From: Narthecium ossifragum
Taxonomy: Eukaryota > Streptophyta > Magnoliopsida > Dioscoreales > Nartheciaceae
NCBI GenBank assembly: GCA_963920575.1
Contig: OY986972.1
Location: 823,501-887,500, forward strand
Direction of reading: 5' to 3'
DNA: 64,000 nucleotides
The position numbers were made by a program, and so were the translations under genes. Shown one piece after another: positions 37,679-49,793 of this stretch. Position 1 is the first letter of the stretch. Every line of letters begins with the position of its first letter. Under the pieces are notes generated by a model. The model did not search any database. It was given only the letters and a program-made list of their open reading frames with translations, and was not told the origin of the DNA.

Positions 37679-37917
37679 ACAGCAAGGGGGCCGGCGGCGA
37701 AGAGCAGGGGCGAAGATCAGGGGCGAAGAGCAGGGGGCGGCAGACCTAGGGCATGGAAAAAGAGAGAGAGAAATGAGGGGAAGCCCGCTGCCTCTGCCTT
37801 TCACGTGGGAGTGGGCCCCTTTGCCCGCCACGTCGGCGCCACGTCGGGTCGGCAAACAGCCGACCCACGTGGCGTCGGCACCGTATCATTTCTCTTAAAT
37901 AAAATGCCAATGATAAA

Positions 37918-38003
37918 ACCGTTTCTTTCCTTCTTTCTTTCTGGCATCACGTACCTATCTGCTGAATGGACCCATCAGCTGCTGCACAGCTTCGTTGATA
38001 TGA
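37918..38003 (+). repeat. Duplicated NLR segment, copy 2, left fragment
   Basis: About 86 bp ('ccgtttctttccttctttc...cttcgttgatatga') nearly identical to 17633-17723 of copy 1 and 59484-59575 of copy 3. The MULE end is on its left. The LINE interrupts it on the right, and copy 2 resumes at 43562. Confidence 0.85.
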
Positions 38004-39897
38004 ATGGTTCCACAGTTGAGGCTCCTGCTGATATTGGAAGAGCATTCGCAGAGTACTATGAATCTCTATGGAAGGTTCCTGAGGTACAGTTTGATCCATA
38101 TTGGCCCGCTCTTCCACTACTCTCTCAGGCCAGTTCATCTCTTCTCTCAAAGGCTATCTCACCTGAGGAAGTCCGGGCAGTTGTTTTCTATCTTGGCTCC
38201 AACCGACAACCTGGGCCCGATGGATTCACATCGGAGTTCTTTAAGGAGAACTGGGATGTTATTGGAGCTAAGGTCACTAATGCTATCCTACGGTTTTTTT
38301 CTTCCTCCTCCATGCCTGCTGGTTGGAATGAGACTTTCATTGCTTTAGTTCCTAAATGCAATCATCCAAGAAGAGTTCGGGACTTTCGACCAATCAGTCT
38401 TTGTAACTCACTCTATAAGGTTATCTCTCTTATCCTTGTTCAAAGGCTCAGAGGTGTCATACAGGACGTGATTGGTCCTCAGCAATCAGCTTTCTTGGAA
38501 GGCAGAGTAATTCATGATAACATAACTGTTGCTCAAGAAATTATCCACTCGGTTGCTAAGGCTCCAAGGAATCAACCAGCAATGGCCCTCAAGCTTGATG
38601 TCAGGGCTGCTTATGATACTGTTAGATGGGATTTCATTGAAGGAGTTTTGACTCGTATGAACTTCCCACAGCAGTTTATCTCTTGGATATCGTCGTGTAT
38701 TAGGTCCCCTCGCATGGCTTTCATTGTCAACGGTGGAGTTTATCAACACGTCTCTCCTAAAAGAGGTCTTCGACAAGGAGATCCTCTATCTCCCTTTCTA
38801 TTTATCCTTGGCCAAGTCGTCCTCTCCACCACTTTAGATGCAGAGGTGGGAGGGCTTAGAGGGTTGTCCTTTCCTCATAACCGGCTTAAAATTTCACATC
38901 TTATCCATGCCGACGACTGCTTCTTGGTTTCATATGCATCTTTAGCTGAAGCTCAGAACATTATCTGGATCTTTAAGTGGTATCATGCTTTATCAGGTAT
39001 GGAGCTAAATCCTCTTAAATCCAGTGTTATATTCTCTCCATCAATCCCTGCAGATCGAAGGCTTCGTATCAGTCGTAAATTGCATATGGCTGAGGAGGTC
39101 GGAACCTGGAAATACCTAGGTGTGCCGATCTCTGCTTCCAAACTCAAAGCAAGGGATTTCTCCTTCCTTATCGATAAAGTATTGGCTCGGCTTGCTCGGT
39201 GGGGAGGAAAGAGGGTCGCCATGCCTGGTAGAGCGGTGCTCTACCGTCATGTTATTCAATCTCTCCCAGTCCACTGCATGATGGCTACGGACATCCCCAT
39301 CGGCATCCTTCAGAAAATCGAGAAGATGGGGAGATCATTCCTCTGGGAGGGAAAAAAATCCAGTCTTTCAGTGGTGCGATGGAAGACTGTTTGCTCCCAA
39401 ATTGAAGATGGTGGACTCGGCTTCAGAGATCTTAGATTATGGCAAAGGGCTCTGCGTGTCCTTAGGGCATCCAAACTTATCTCACAAGATGACTCTCTTT
39501 GAAAACAAATCGTGTTTGCCAAATACAGATGGAGGCCCATATTGCCTTCTTCGATCCCTCCTAAGGATGCATCTCCGAGTTGGCGTAGCATTTGTCGGGC
39601 TACTAAAACTCTAAGGGAAGGTCTAAGATGGACCCCTTCTGTTGGTAGTAGAGTCCATGTACTCAAAGACTGGTGGTGTCTTGATCTCCCATTGACTCGT
39701 AAGCCCACTTTCTTTAATGTGGAAAGAGTCTCTGATCACTGCATTCTAGGCAACTTCATCAACTCGGAAGGGCGCTGGCGCAGGAGGAAACTCCTCAATA
39801 TCTTCCCTTCCTTCCTGGTGGATTCTATACTGTCTATGGAGATCGTCCATTCTAGCTCTCAAGATAAGGCAACTTGGACACTTGATACCAGACAATC

Positions 39898-42462
39898 TGT
39901 GAGGGCCCGCCCCTCAGACCTGACTCGACCACGTGGTTCGAGAGCCGATTTCCTATTGGTTTGGTTCCGCGTCGGGCACGATCGGGCGATCGTGTGGTGG
40001 TTTGGACCCCAGGGGCATTTTGGTAAATATGCCCCATGGTGGTCGGTTTCACACCCGCGTTGCACCCACGGCCTTGGATTGATGTATGTGATTGTTTGGA
40101 ATGGTTAGGTGGCCCGGGATCGGAAGATCCCAGCTCGGGCGCGCTAAAGCTCGTTTTCGGGCTCGTTAGCGGGCCGGTGGGCTTTAGGCCCGTTAGTGGC
40201 CTGGTGAGTGGAGGGTGGTTGGAGCAGTTGGCTCCAACCCCCACCCGCACCCCTCTCTTCTCTCCTCTCTTCTCTCCTTCCCTTCTTCTTCTACTTTTGC
40301 TGGTTCTTCCTTCTCTTCTCCACCGACGTCTCCTCTTCTTCTCCCCTTCTTCCCTCTCCTTCGGCTGGGCTTGATCTTGGTGGGGCTGAGTAGCGGATCT
40401 TCGTGGCAAGGTTGGCTGGACGCGTGGAGAAGCTGAGATTGCGTTTAAGGTAGGTGCTTCTACCTCGATCCTTGGATCGGGTTCTACTAGGTTAGGATGT
40501 TTGTGTTTTTGCTGTGAATACCATGATAGCATGCTTGTAGATCCTTGCCTATGTAATGCAGCTCATTCCTTGTATTCTTGCATTGCAAAACTGGTGTTAT
40601 AATGGTTAGTTTCCGTATCTCACGGTTTCGTCGGTTTTTGGTTTTCCGACAAAAAAAAATGGGATTTAACCGTTAAAAACTGGATTTCTTTATACCATTA
40701 GTTTCCTCACCTCAAAATATACTTGCTTGCAAAATTTGATTGTATTCTAACATGTTTTGATTCTTGAAAATCTTAGAATTAGGATTTCTGGTATTTTGCG
40801 TCTGGAGCTCGACGGTCGATCGGTGCATCGACCTTCAGCTCGACGGTCGATCTATGTATCGACCGTATAGATCGACCGTCATGCTTTAGTATATTTTCTC
40901 TGGGCCTGACGGTCGACCGTCGGATCGACCGTCGCATCGACCGTCGGGCTCTGTCGAGTTTTTGGGTCCCCAGGGTCGATGGATCGATCGACCGTGGGGC
41001 CTTCGCTTTTTCGCCATTTACCTGACGGTCGACCATCGGATCGACCGTCGCATCGACCGTCAGGCTCTGCTTGGTTTTGGGCTTCTCAGGGTCGATGGTT
41101 GGATCGACCGTCGCCTTTGGTTTTCTTCGTATGGGTCTCACGGTCGATCCACGGATCGACCGTGGCATCGTCCGTGGCCTCACGGTCGATCCACGGATCG
41201 ACCGTGGCATCGTCCGTGACCCTTTGAACAGTGTTCTTTGGTTCTTCTTGAATGGCTTTCAACTTTGATTGAGTCTTAAACGTGTTAGGAGGTTTATGGA
41301 TGGATTTGATGAGGTTTTCAAAGGGTTTTCATCGGGTTTGAGATTTGATCCGAGTTTCTTCCCTTTTTAGCAAACTTATGGTTGTGTTTGCAGTTAATTC
41401 AAGTTTGATAGAAATTAAATGTCTGGTTGCTTACTTAACCATTAGCTAGCTATGAGTGCTAGCTAATGAGGAATTGTGGAACCTTAGCCTCTTGCCGGCG
41501 AGTGCCGAGGGCTATTGTATATCTGTTGAACTTATAACTGTTGATGTGACATATAGAGACATCTAGGATTAGATGCTTGCTTAAGCTCATGCATTGTATG
41601 CATTAGAGGCATTTGAGGTTAGGCGGGCGATGTCTTGGGTCGCCGATCCGAGGCTCTCGGGTAGCTCGGATCTAGCCTTAGGACCGTGGCTGGGTAGTCA
41701 GGATTAGGGTGTGATTGTCGATCTGAATCTCTGATGATTGAGGATTGCGATAGTCGGCTTGAATCTTTGTTTGAGGTCTAGAGGTCGTGTCGTCTTCCAA
41801 GGCCAAGTGCTAAGGATGCAACCGAGGAGTTCCCGACGTGGTCCCCAGGCAGTGGTATCCCTGCTGGGTAAGGGTGAGTGATTCTGCATGGTTCCGTTCC
41901 CCTGTCAGTGCTTAGGGTGATCTTGGTAGAGAGACCAAGAGAGAGGTTCATGACAGGAGCCCTTGGGACATCGGTGGGTTATGGGACCCGTGGCATCCGT
42001 TAGACTTGGGCTGGGAGACAACACTGTTGTTGTTTTCCTCCTTTCAGTGTGCCGTAGAGTAGAACCCTACTGGGCTTTTTGCTCATTCCTACCCGGGCTG
42101 CGTTTGCAGGTGCAGGCGGCAGTTCCTCCTCAGTGGAGCCAGCAGGTTCGGCTTTCGGCGGCGCGAGTACATCCAGGGGCGTCTGAGGTTTGGTTGGAGG
42201 ATATGGCTGTTGTAACTTTTGATATTTAATTATGCATGTTGTACCCTTTTTGGAGAACCTTTGGGATGTTGTATAATTCTGTATTTTGGAACTCAGATAT
42301 TGTAAGACTTGATGTTATATTATGATTAAAATCTGCTTAGCCTCTGGAATACTTTTGCTTAAATTGTTTATCCTTTCCGCTTGTACTGCGCCGGTTGATG
42401 ATGAATAGTGCTAGGACCCTCACGCCCCGTCCTGGATGGGTTTTCTGGGTCGGGGCGTGACA
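39898..42462 (+). mobile_element. Solo LTR, gypsy (Tekay/Del-like ends), family A, 2565 bp
   Basis: Starts TGTGAGGGCCCGCCCC and ends GGGTCGGGGCGTGACA. The perfect 5-bp target duplication CAATC lies at 39893-39897 and 42463-42467. It cuts the LINE frame between 'TLDTRQS' and the zf-RVT region, so it inserted after the LINE. Same family as 34860-37160, opposite orientation. It contains a palindrome array with 12-bp spacing (40814-41206). Confidence 0.88.
40814..41206. promoter_or_regulatory. Paired palindrome array, 12-bp spacing variant
   Basis: The cores here are GGTCGATC and GATCGACC around TCGA. TCGA starts at 40816/40828, 40847/40859/40872, 40913/40925/40937, 40976/40988, 41029/41041/41053, 41092/41104, 41144/41156 and 41186/41198. 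All within-group distances are 12 bp except one of 13. Each pair is a strong inverted repeat, such as CACGGTCGATC-CACG-GATCGACCGTG (11-bp stem, 4-base loop). I found no clear TATA box just downstream, so this array may lie in the transcribed part of the LTR. Confidence 0.8.
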
Positions 42463-43922
42463 CAATCCTTCTCCTCCTCATCCCTGTATCTCCATCTCTA
42501 TTCTTTACAACACAAAGAGGTACCTCATACCGGTGTTATCAGATGGCAACAAATTTGGAAGGGCCCTTTTGGTCCCAGAATTAAATCCTTCCTTTGGAGA
42601 GCCTTCCATTCCAAGATTCCTACAAAGGAGTCCTTATACAGAGTTGGGGTAAGTCAGGACCCCTTATGCCCAAGGTGTAGAGTTCAGATGGAGTCTTTTG
42701 TGCACCTCTTCTTTGACTGTTCCTTCTCGCACATGGTCTGGGGGCATGTTTTTCGTACCGATCCTCTCTTTATTCAGCGGAAAGGATGGTGCGGGTGGTG
42801 TGAGGTCCTACTTAACCCCTCATCATCGGACTCCTCAATTGACAGGCGTTCTAAGCTTGGATATACTCTCTGGGAGCTATGGAAGGACCGGAATAGGTGG
42901 ATGTTTGAAGCAGAAGGTGATTCTCCTCTGGAGATTGCGAGACGTGCTCTTTGGCTCTCTAAGGAGTGGAGAATGCAAGCAAAGAGAGATGCAAGGCATG
43001 ATGATAGCTTAACTTCAGCTAGCCACGCGGACTGGGTGACGGTAAGGACGGATGCGGCGTTGCAAACCGGAACTCTTCCTGGGTTGGCCGGGCTTGGTAT
43101 TGTGGGCATGGACCACTCAGGGTTAGTGTTATGGGCAGCTTGTGACAGAGCTCTATGTAGCTCTGTTATGGAAGCTGAACTCCGGAGTTTTGGTCGGGGG
43201 GTTGACATCGCACGTTCCGAGGGCCTCAGATATGTCTCCTTCCAACTGGATGCCCGTGATGTGGTTGATTGTCTCAATGGGCGTCGACATTAGCCCAACG
43301 AGCTCCGTCATGTTGCCCAGCAAATCATATGGAACGTGGCGCAGATTCCGGCCATTCTCATCTCCTACATTCCGCGAGCTACTAATTCAGCAGCAGATGG
43401 TTTGGCCAAGATGGGGCTTGCTCAGTCTCCCTCTACTTGCTGGACTTTTGACCCTCGAACTGGTGGCCCGGTTCCGATGAGTGTTTGATTACTTGTTTCC
43501 TTTTATTTTTGCTTCTGTATTGCTTTCTCAGCCTTTGACTTAATTTATAAAATAAAAAAAACTTCGTTGATATGATGATGCCTTATTCCTTCATGGGTCC
43601 CTCCAGACTCCGGTCCTTTATACTATGCTTTGCTTTGCTTTGCTTCAATAGAAAGAAATGATGTGGAATCTTGCCACCTTGTCCTATTCGGAAGACTTTT
43701 AACGGAGTTGTTCTCGCCATTATTGGTTGGTGCTTCACACTGTTTCTGAATTAAGAGAGATCTAGCTAGGAGAAGAACAGGCGGAGGCTGGAAACTCTCT
43801 CTCGCCATTGCTTGCTGCATAACTCTGTTCTCAAGAGAGGGATATCGAGAGAGAGTCTCACAGAGAGAGAGAGAGAGATTTGAGAAGAGTAGAAGGTGGA
43901 GGCAAGTTTTTTGTGTACGAAA

Positions 43923-45921
43923 ATGTCGACCGGATTGACGATCGTCGGATGCTTTGCTTCCGGCACCATCAAGAGGCTGGTGGAGTTGGTCAGCTCGCCG
44001 GCGGTGAAGCAGTACGCGCGGCGGACAGGCCTTCAGGACGACATAAGGAAGCTGAGGGTTTCCCTGGGTAAGATCGACGCCCTCCTCAGCATCGCCGAGA
44101 GGAAGCGGGTGGAAGCAAGCGGCCGCCTCGACGACCTGCTTGGGGAACTCAAGGATGCCGCATATGATGCCGAGGATTTGCTGGAGGAGTTCGAGTACGA
44201 GGTCTTAAGGGTGAAGATGGAGAGCGATAACCCCCAGGCAAGTGATTTCCTCTCTTTTCCAGCTCTTATTAGAGATCCTAAAGAATCTTTTAAGTCCGCT
44301 GAATTTTTTTTGTTTTTTGCTTCTTCTTTTTTTGAAGTTGCAAAGTCTGAATCCTGCTGATGCTGCAAGTAAGGTGACGGAGATCCGGGAGAGGTTAGAT
44401 ATGCTTGATGATGAGGTGAGTCCTATCCTCGACAGGTTGTCAGCGGATGTCACCGCAACACCACAAGGGATTCCTGAGAGAGAGACCAGCTCCTTCCCTC
44501 ACATATCTGATCAATTTGTTGGTCGAGATGAAGAGATTCAAAAGATAATAGATTCGTTGCTGAATTCGGTTGAAGAAGGATCCGGGTCTACTAACAATAT
44601 GAAGAATCCAAGAGTCCTCCCAATAGTTGGTTTGGGAGGAGTGGGCAAGACTACTTTGGCTCAGCGTGTGTACAACAACGACACCATACAGAATCATTTT
44701 GAGTTGAAGATGTGGGTCTGTGTCTCTGAAAACTTTGATGTGAAACAGCTGACGATCAAGATAATTGAAGAGGCATGCAAACAGAGACCGAATATTGAAA
44801 GCTTGAATGCGCTCCAACAAAAACTCAAGGAGGAAATTCTACACAGGAGATTTCTACTCGTCCTCGATGATCTTTGGAGCGACAATCGTGCTGAGTGGGA
44901 GAGACTATGTGCCCCATTAGCATTTGGGTCCCATGAAAGCAAAATCTTGGTGACGACTCGATCAGAGAAAATTGCCAGCATTATATGCACTATGCCTCCT
45001 GTACTTTTGGAGGGCATAGCTGAGGAAGACTACTGGGCATTTTTTAGAAGTTGCGCATTTGGTAGTAGGAGTCATGAAAACCATCCAAAACTGGTGACAA
45101 TTGGTAGGGCAATAGCAAAGCGATTGAGGGGATCCCCTTTGGCTGCAAAGACACTGGGGAGATTGTTAAGTGTTCAATTTGATAAGAAACACTGGGAAAA
45201 CATTATGGATAATGAAATATGGCTACGCCGACAAGACCAAAATGACATTATGCCAGTGTTGAAGTTGAGTTATAAGCAGCTGCCTGGGCACTTGAAGCAG
45301 TGCTTTGCTTATTGTTCATTGTTTCCCAAGGACTATGTGTTCCAAGAACATTGGTTAGTGAAGATGTGGATGGCACAAGGTTTCATTAAGGTCGATGCAA
45401 GCAAGCGACCGGAAGATGTCGGCAGCCACTATTTCCAAGACCTAGTGTCCAGATCATTCTTTCAACAAAAATATTCTGGCTTTGTAATTCATGACTTGTT
45501 ACATGATATGGCACAGTACGTCTCAATCGAAGAATGTGGTAGAATAGAGGATGTCAAGTCAGAAAGCATCCCATGTACAATTCGCCATCTATCAATATAT
45601 ACAAAAGAGTGGAAGCTGTGGACATTAAAAAATATGTGTGACCTTAAGAAGCTACGAACTCTTGTCCTCCGTGATACAGTTATACTTGATTATAACAGTC
45701 AGGCTTTGCATGAGTTGTTAGGTGAACTAACAAGCATACGGGTGTTGGTTCTTAGCAATTGTGGTTTGGAAGAGTTGCGTGAGAGCATTGGAAACCTGAA
45801 GCATCTCCGGTACTTGGATGTCTCTGGGAATTACAATATGGTGATGTTGCCAAAATCTTTGTGTCATCTTTACAATCTCCAAGTTCTACATGTATCCGGG
45901 TGTCCAATTACCATATGGTGA
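43923..45921 (+). CDS. Truncated CC-NB-ARC resistance gene, copy 2
   Basis: Exon 1 is 43923-44237 and the GC..AG intron is 44238-44337 (100 bp, so it must be spliced). Exon 2 is 44338-45921, and the whole predicts 632 residues. The coiled coil and NB-ARC are intact: P-loop GLGGVGKTTLAQ, LLVLDDLWSDN, KILVTTRS, GSPLAAKTLG, CFAYCSLFPKDYVF, and IHDLLHDMAQ at the MHD position. Only the first few LRRs remain, after which the frame ends 'VSGCPITIW'. The loss is a deletion of about 1.75 kb relative to copy 3. It joins the fourth or so LRR to the 3' flank ('gccagtggtttctatgc') through a short locally copied filler. It may be expressed as a CN-type protein or be a dying gene; the sequence cannot say. 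Confidence 0.82.
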
Positions 45922-48330
45922 TGTTGCCAGAATCTTTGTGTCATCTTTACGATATGGTGATGTTGCCAGTGGTTTCTATGCTTCCCTCCCTCAATGTATC
46001 TCTCTCTTTCACTCTGTGTACCTTTATTTTATATATATATGTTTCAATCTTCTCTTGTAAAGAAAGGAAAGGCACATCTCTTGATGTTGCTTCCTATAAA
46101 GCCCCTTGGTCTTTATTTTTCCGTCAAGAGAAGAAACAGAGACAGCATTTCACTATTGGATACTCTTCTTACTGGTCAGTAAATAACCTCCTCAATTTAC
46201 ACATATGTCTATATTCCGATTCTTTTTTTGTTGATTAATTTAGCTTTTAAGCTAGGAAATTGATTGCTTGCTATATAAATTAGCTGCTGAGGTCTTGTTT
46301 CTTCTATAGTGTGTATTTCAAATCACAGTATTCCTGGATTCTTGTGGATCGGTTGAACTTTAAAATGGCCTTCTATTTCAAATCATCAAACTAACATCCC
46401 TCTTTCCTCGTCTCGCAGTAATTAATATGCTCCGCTGCCTGTTATGTAACTCCCTATTCATGGAAGTAGTCAGTGGTGTTTCAGTCACAGGCATGAATGA
46501 TCAAACTAAACTGGCGATGGTGGCCAACTGTAAGTACTAATGTTGCTTTTATATAAGCACAACCGCTCTGTTAATCAGGAGGAAATATATCAGCAACTGT
46601 TCTCAGGAGAGTGTTCAGATAGTTGTCAATGAGCATCGATCATCGAACATCTTTTGAAAGCATTTCGATTTGAATTCCTGCATGCAAAGTGGTGGGCAAT
46701 CTCCTGCGATTTGGATTCCGTGAAGTCGTAAATACTAAAACATTAGTAACTCTCAAAGAAATTTGATTTGGCATGGAACTCCAGATGCTGAAGGGAGATG
46801 CTTCTTCTGGTTTTGTGAAAAGCCTAACCTCGGATCATTTTGCCTGTGGAGATTGATAGTGACACTCCAACTGGTAATGTTTGTGACTCAATCAGTTTGC
46901 TAAAATGTGTGCAAGTGAATTCGTTAGAATTATATAGGTATGTTAGATAAGATTGTAGGTTTCCATCTATGAATTGCATCTTATTCACCTCAAACTAATT
47001 TATATCTTTTGGTGCTTTGATTTCTTCTCTTTAATTAGATGTTACTGTTTTAGGACAATCTGCATTGAACTGCAGGTTTCCAAACCTCTTTCATGATGAT
47101 ATTAATAGCTTGGGGTTTTGAGCTGGACTGGACATTACTTTTATCTCGCAATTTATTTTTCTGTAGCAAATAAATTTATCAATCTGCCATACAAGAATGC
47201 TAATTCTTTGCAAACATCCTTTCCACAGGAAAATGCTTATTCTGGTTATGTATAAAACTTGCGTGCAACTTTTGCAAACGTCTTGAATTCCACTGAAATC
47301 AATCCAGGTAGTCCTTTGAAATGTCCATCAAGTGGATTTGAAAAGCACCTTATGGTGGATTGGAAGGGTTAATACCAAAAGGAACTGAAGGACAGTTTGA
47401 GAAGCACCAAAAGAATATTCACAACTTTCCCAAATGCTTGCATCTTGCAGAGGCCAAGAACCGAAGGAATGAAGAGACCGTGAAATCCATAAATGTTACT
47501 CCAAAGCCAACAACATGGCCATATGCACATTCTTCTTATTTTTCTTCTGTCCACAAGGTCCATTCTTCTTGTACTTTTCTGGAACAATTTCACTCAAACA
47601 TGTACCATTTCTGTTTCCAGAGGTTCAATGAACAAAAGTTTGGCAAAAAAAGCTGTGAAATTGAAAACATCAGATTCTCTGTTGTAACTCAAGAAAATTG
47701 CATTTCAGGTTCATCCTGTGACAAAAATGAATGGCATATTGTGATTCTTGGGTTGGATCTCGCTCCCTTTCATCCCTCTTCAGTCTACTCTCATCCAATG
47801 TTCCAATAGTGGGTCCTTGAATTCATTAACCAAGGAGTAGTACACTTTGAAAGGAGAAGAAAAAGCTATGGCGAACTCCATTGGAGATCAAGTGCATTCA
47901 AAGCAAACAAATACAATTGTATTCGCTCTATACACAGCTACCTAACCACAAATTTACCTGATACAATCTTCTTCAGGGAGATGGAACTTTGCACGTAAAG
48001 CTCAAACATCAGAAACTTCGCATGATTTCAGGAGAAAAATAGATATATATATATATATATTGGGAAAAGATGAGCCCGAAGGCTAACAAAACACATGCTG
48101 GCTAGCAAAATAGAATGAACATAGGAGAAAACACCACCAAAATATCAAGTCATGGATGCAGAGAGCCTAAGCACAAAAAATGCATTCTGCAAGCATAGTC
48201 ATCTAATAAACCAGCAAATATGACCATTGTGTTTCCAAAGGTAGATCACATCAGTGGTACACTTACATAGCATTGCAATTACAAATACTCAAATTGAAAT
48301 TGAAACTAAAAAAGAAGAAGAAGAACAACA
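45922..48330 (+). other. Conserved downstream flank of NLR copy 2
   Basis: The counterpart of 22260-24770, with the same landmarks and (TA)n tracts (near 46030 and 48044-48060). It differs by a 50-bp-scale deletion near 46715 (copy 1 retains 'acctgttttaatataag...') and lacks the 80-bp insert of copy 1. No gene supported. Confidence 0.6.
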
Positions 48331-49743
48331 ACCTCTGCCTGAAAAATCTCGCTTTCTATTTTTTCTATATAATCTTTCTAATGGAGATGGAGCTTTGCAT
48401 GTAAGATAAACCTTCAGAAACTTGACATAATTTCAGGGGAAAAATAGATGAATATAGAAGAACAGACCACAAATATATAGCTTACATCGACAATTAACCC
48501 TCTTCGTAATGAATCATATACAACATACATGCTGCGGCTAATTATTCCATGCATATTCTTCGCATTCTCAGCAACAAATGCCAATCAGATGAATGCTAAA
48601 AACACCCTAACAGCGAATATATCGCTTTTTACAACCTGACAACACAAGTCAGTACCAACTAGAGGTGAACAACATCCTGCTTAAACTTGTATTCCTTCTA
48701 TCTCGCCCATGCCGCAAAACTTTTACCCCTTCTATGGGATAAGCTTGGCTCTGGTTCAGTCCAAAACTGCTTGATTGACTTCATTGTCATGCCATTGCAG
48801 GACCAGCCTGTGATTCCATCAGTTGCAAGTAACAGGAAAGTAATTGCCTGCGTTATGTGTTCTCTTAGATAAACCTACAACTGTTGACTTGCCATTGCTT
48901 GAGTTAAGGCCCTTTATAAATGGCATCAGTATTTCTGTACCTGAGATAGGACTGAACAAGGAACAGGAAAAGAAAATCTTTTACCTGTGGTCAAATGGCA
49001 GATAAAAACCATCACCACTGGAATTTACCCATCATTATTGTTTTTCTTTACCACTTGATTTCTTTCTTTATGTGCCTGAACCTTTCCTTCCTGCAGCCAT
49101 TTATCTCCAAGATAATAATGCACGAGACTAACAGAACTTATGCAACAACTTTTGTTTCTCTTAATAGAAATCAATGAATGAGGATTTCATAACCTCGACC
49201 TCCCAAAGTAAGGAAAAAGAACTTGTGTTATGAACAGTTAGGTAATACACGCATGAAGACAACATTAAGGCATGATGAAGCTATTTTTCAACACCATGTT
49301 CGCTCCAAAAAAGAACTATCTAATATAGTAAAGCATATCCATATAAGACTATAGACCTAATACAAGATGCACTCCATAATTGAGACATTACCATCACACT
49401 TCATTTAGGTGGGAGCCAGAGCAAGGCATACAGAGAAATCAATGAAGGTTCCTTGATCTGCAAGGGCTCTTCAGGGATAGAAATGATGCTAAGCAGTTAT
49501 TCTCTCCACAAGGCCTCTTCTACATCCTTCAAATGTACAGAAACAGATCACTTTGCTGTAATGATTTTCTCGGTGCTTTTTTTTTTCTTTTGAAAGCCCC
49601 TTACTATGTCCAAGGATCAGAACCCTTTCCTTTATTTCTAGGAGAGAGTTAAAAGATTTCTAGGAGAGAGTTAAAAGCTCATGTTCCAACGAATAACAAA
49701 AGTTACAAAATACAGCTTGAGAAGATAAGTAAAAGGAACACAC
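48331..49743. other. Unassigned sequence; downstream side of the KAKU4-like gene
   Basis: 48331-49040 is present here but absent from copy 1. The rest is AT-rich with no recognisable exon. Because the KAKU4-like gene on the minus strand continues in this direction, missing C-terminal exons could be here, but I cannot identify any with splice support. Confidence 0.4.
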
Positions 49744-49793
49744 TGTTGGCTTTTTCCTCCCATGAGGATGATGACGGCAGCGAAGGATCATTG

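Larger units (their letters stand above)
29104..37917 (+). mobile_element. Mutator-like element with long terminal inverted repeats, nested
   Basis: The left end (about 29107-29340) and right end (about 37679-37917) are inverted copies over roughly 230 bp. Shared landmarks are 'ttttatcattggcattt', 'gatacggtgccgacgcc', 'ggcaaaggggcccactccc' and 'ccatgccctaggtc'. Inside are a GC-rich leader, a MULE/FAR1-type transposase (30319-33026), unassigned sequence and a solo LTR (34860-37160). The right flank is the NLR-upstream segment ('ccgtttctttcc...'). The left flank is the gypsy fragment. I could not find a 9-bp target duplication joining the two, so the left side may be rearranged. Confidence 0.8.
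38005..43489 (+). pseudogene. LINE ORF2 remnant: reverse transcriptase, zf-RVT, RNase H
   Basis: The reverse transcriptase core has 'NRQPGPDGFTSEFFKENW', 'RDFRPISLCNSLYKVIS', 'PQQSAFLEGRVIHDN', 'RGLRQGDPLSPFLFI' and 'LIHADDCFLV' at the catalytic site, where plant L1s usually have FADD. The frame is stopped by a TGA near 39500-39502, continues in the same sense to 39897, and resumes after the solo LTR at about 42468. That part has a zf-RVT Cys/His segment ('CPRCRVQMESFVHLFFDC') and an RNase H domain with Asp ('VRTDAAL'), Glu ('MEAELRS'), Asp ('QLDARDVVD') and a final 'NSAADGLAK' Asp. A TAG near 43291-43293 interrupts it. It is not functional. Confidence 0.88.
38004..43561 (+). mobile_element. 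5'-truncated LINE (L1-like, RNase H-bearing) with 14-bp target duplication
   Basis: The 14 bases CTTCGTTGATATGA occur at both 37990-38003 and 43562-43575. The uninterrupted target is seen in copy 1 (17710) and copy 3 (59562). The element ends in an A-rich tail ('ataaaataaaaaaaa'). It lacks ORF1 and the endonuclease, so it is 5'-truncated as expected for target-primed reverse transcription. It is itself interrupted by a solo LTR (39898-42462). Confidence 0.93.
43562..49100 (+). repeat. Duplicated NLR segment, copy 2, main part
   Basis: Resumes immediately after the LINE with 'cttcgttgatatgatgatgcc'. It matches copy 3 through the NLR gene and copy 1 through the downstream flank to 'ccttcctgcagcc' near 49100. 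A ~1.75-kb LRR deletion and about 700 bp (48331-49040) absent from copy 1 are the main differences. Confidence 0.85.

Noticed and set aside
37601..38003. Apparent long frame joining MULE end sequence to the LINE reverse transcriptase
   Set aside because: The first ~130 codons run through the MULE TIR, NLR-segment DNA and the target duplication. The LINE proper begins at 38004, so the fusion is accidental.
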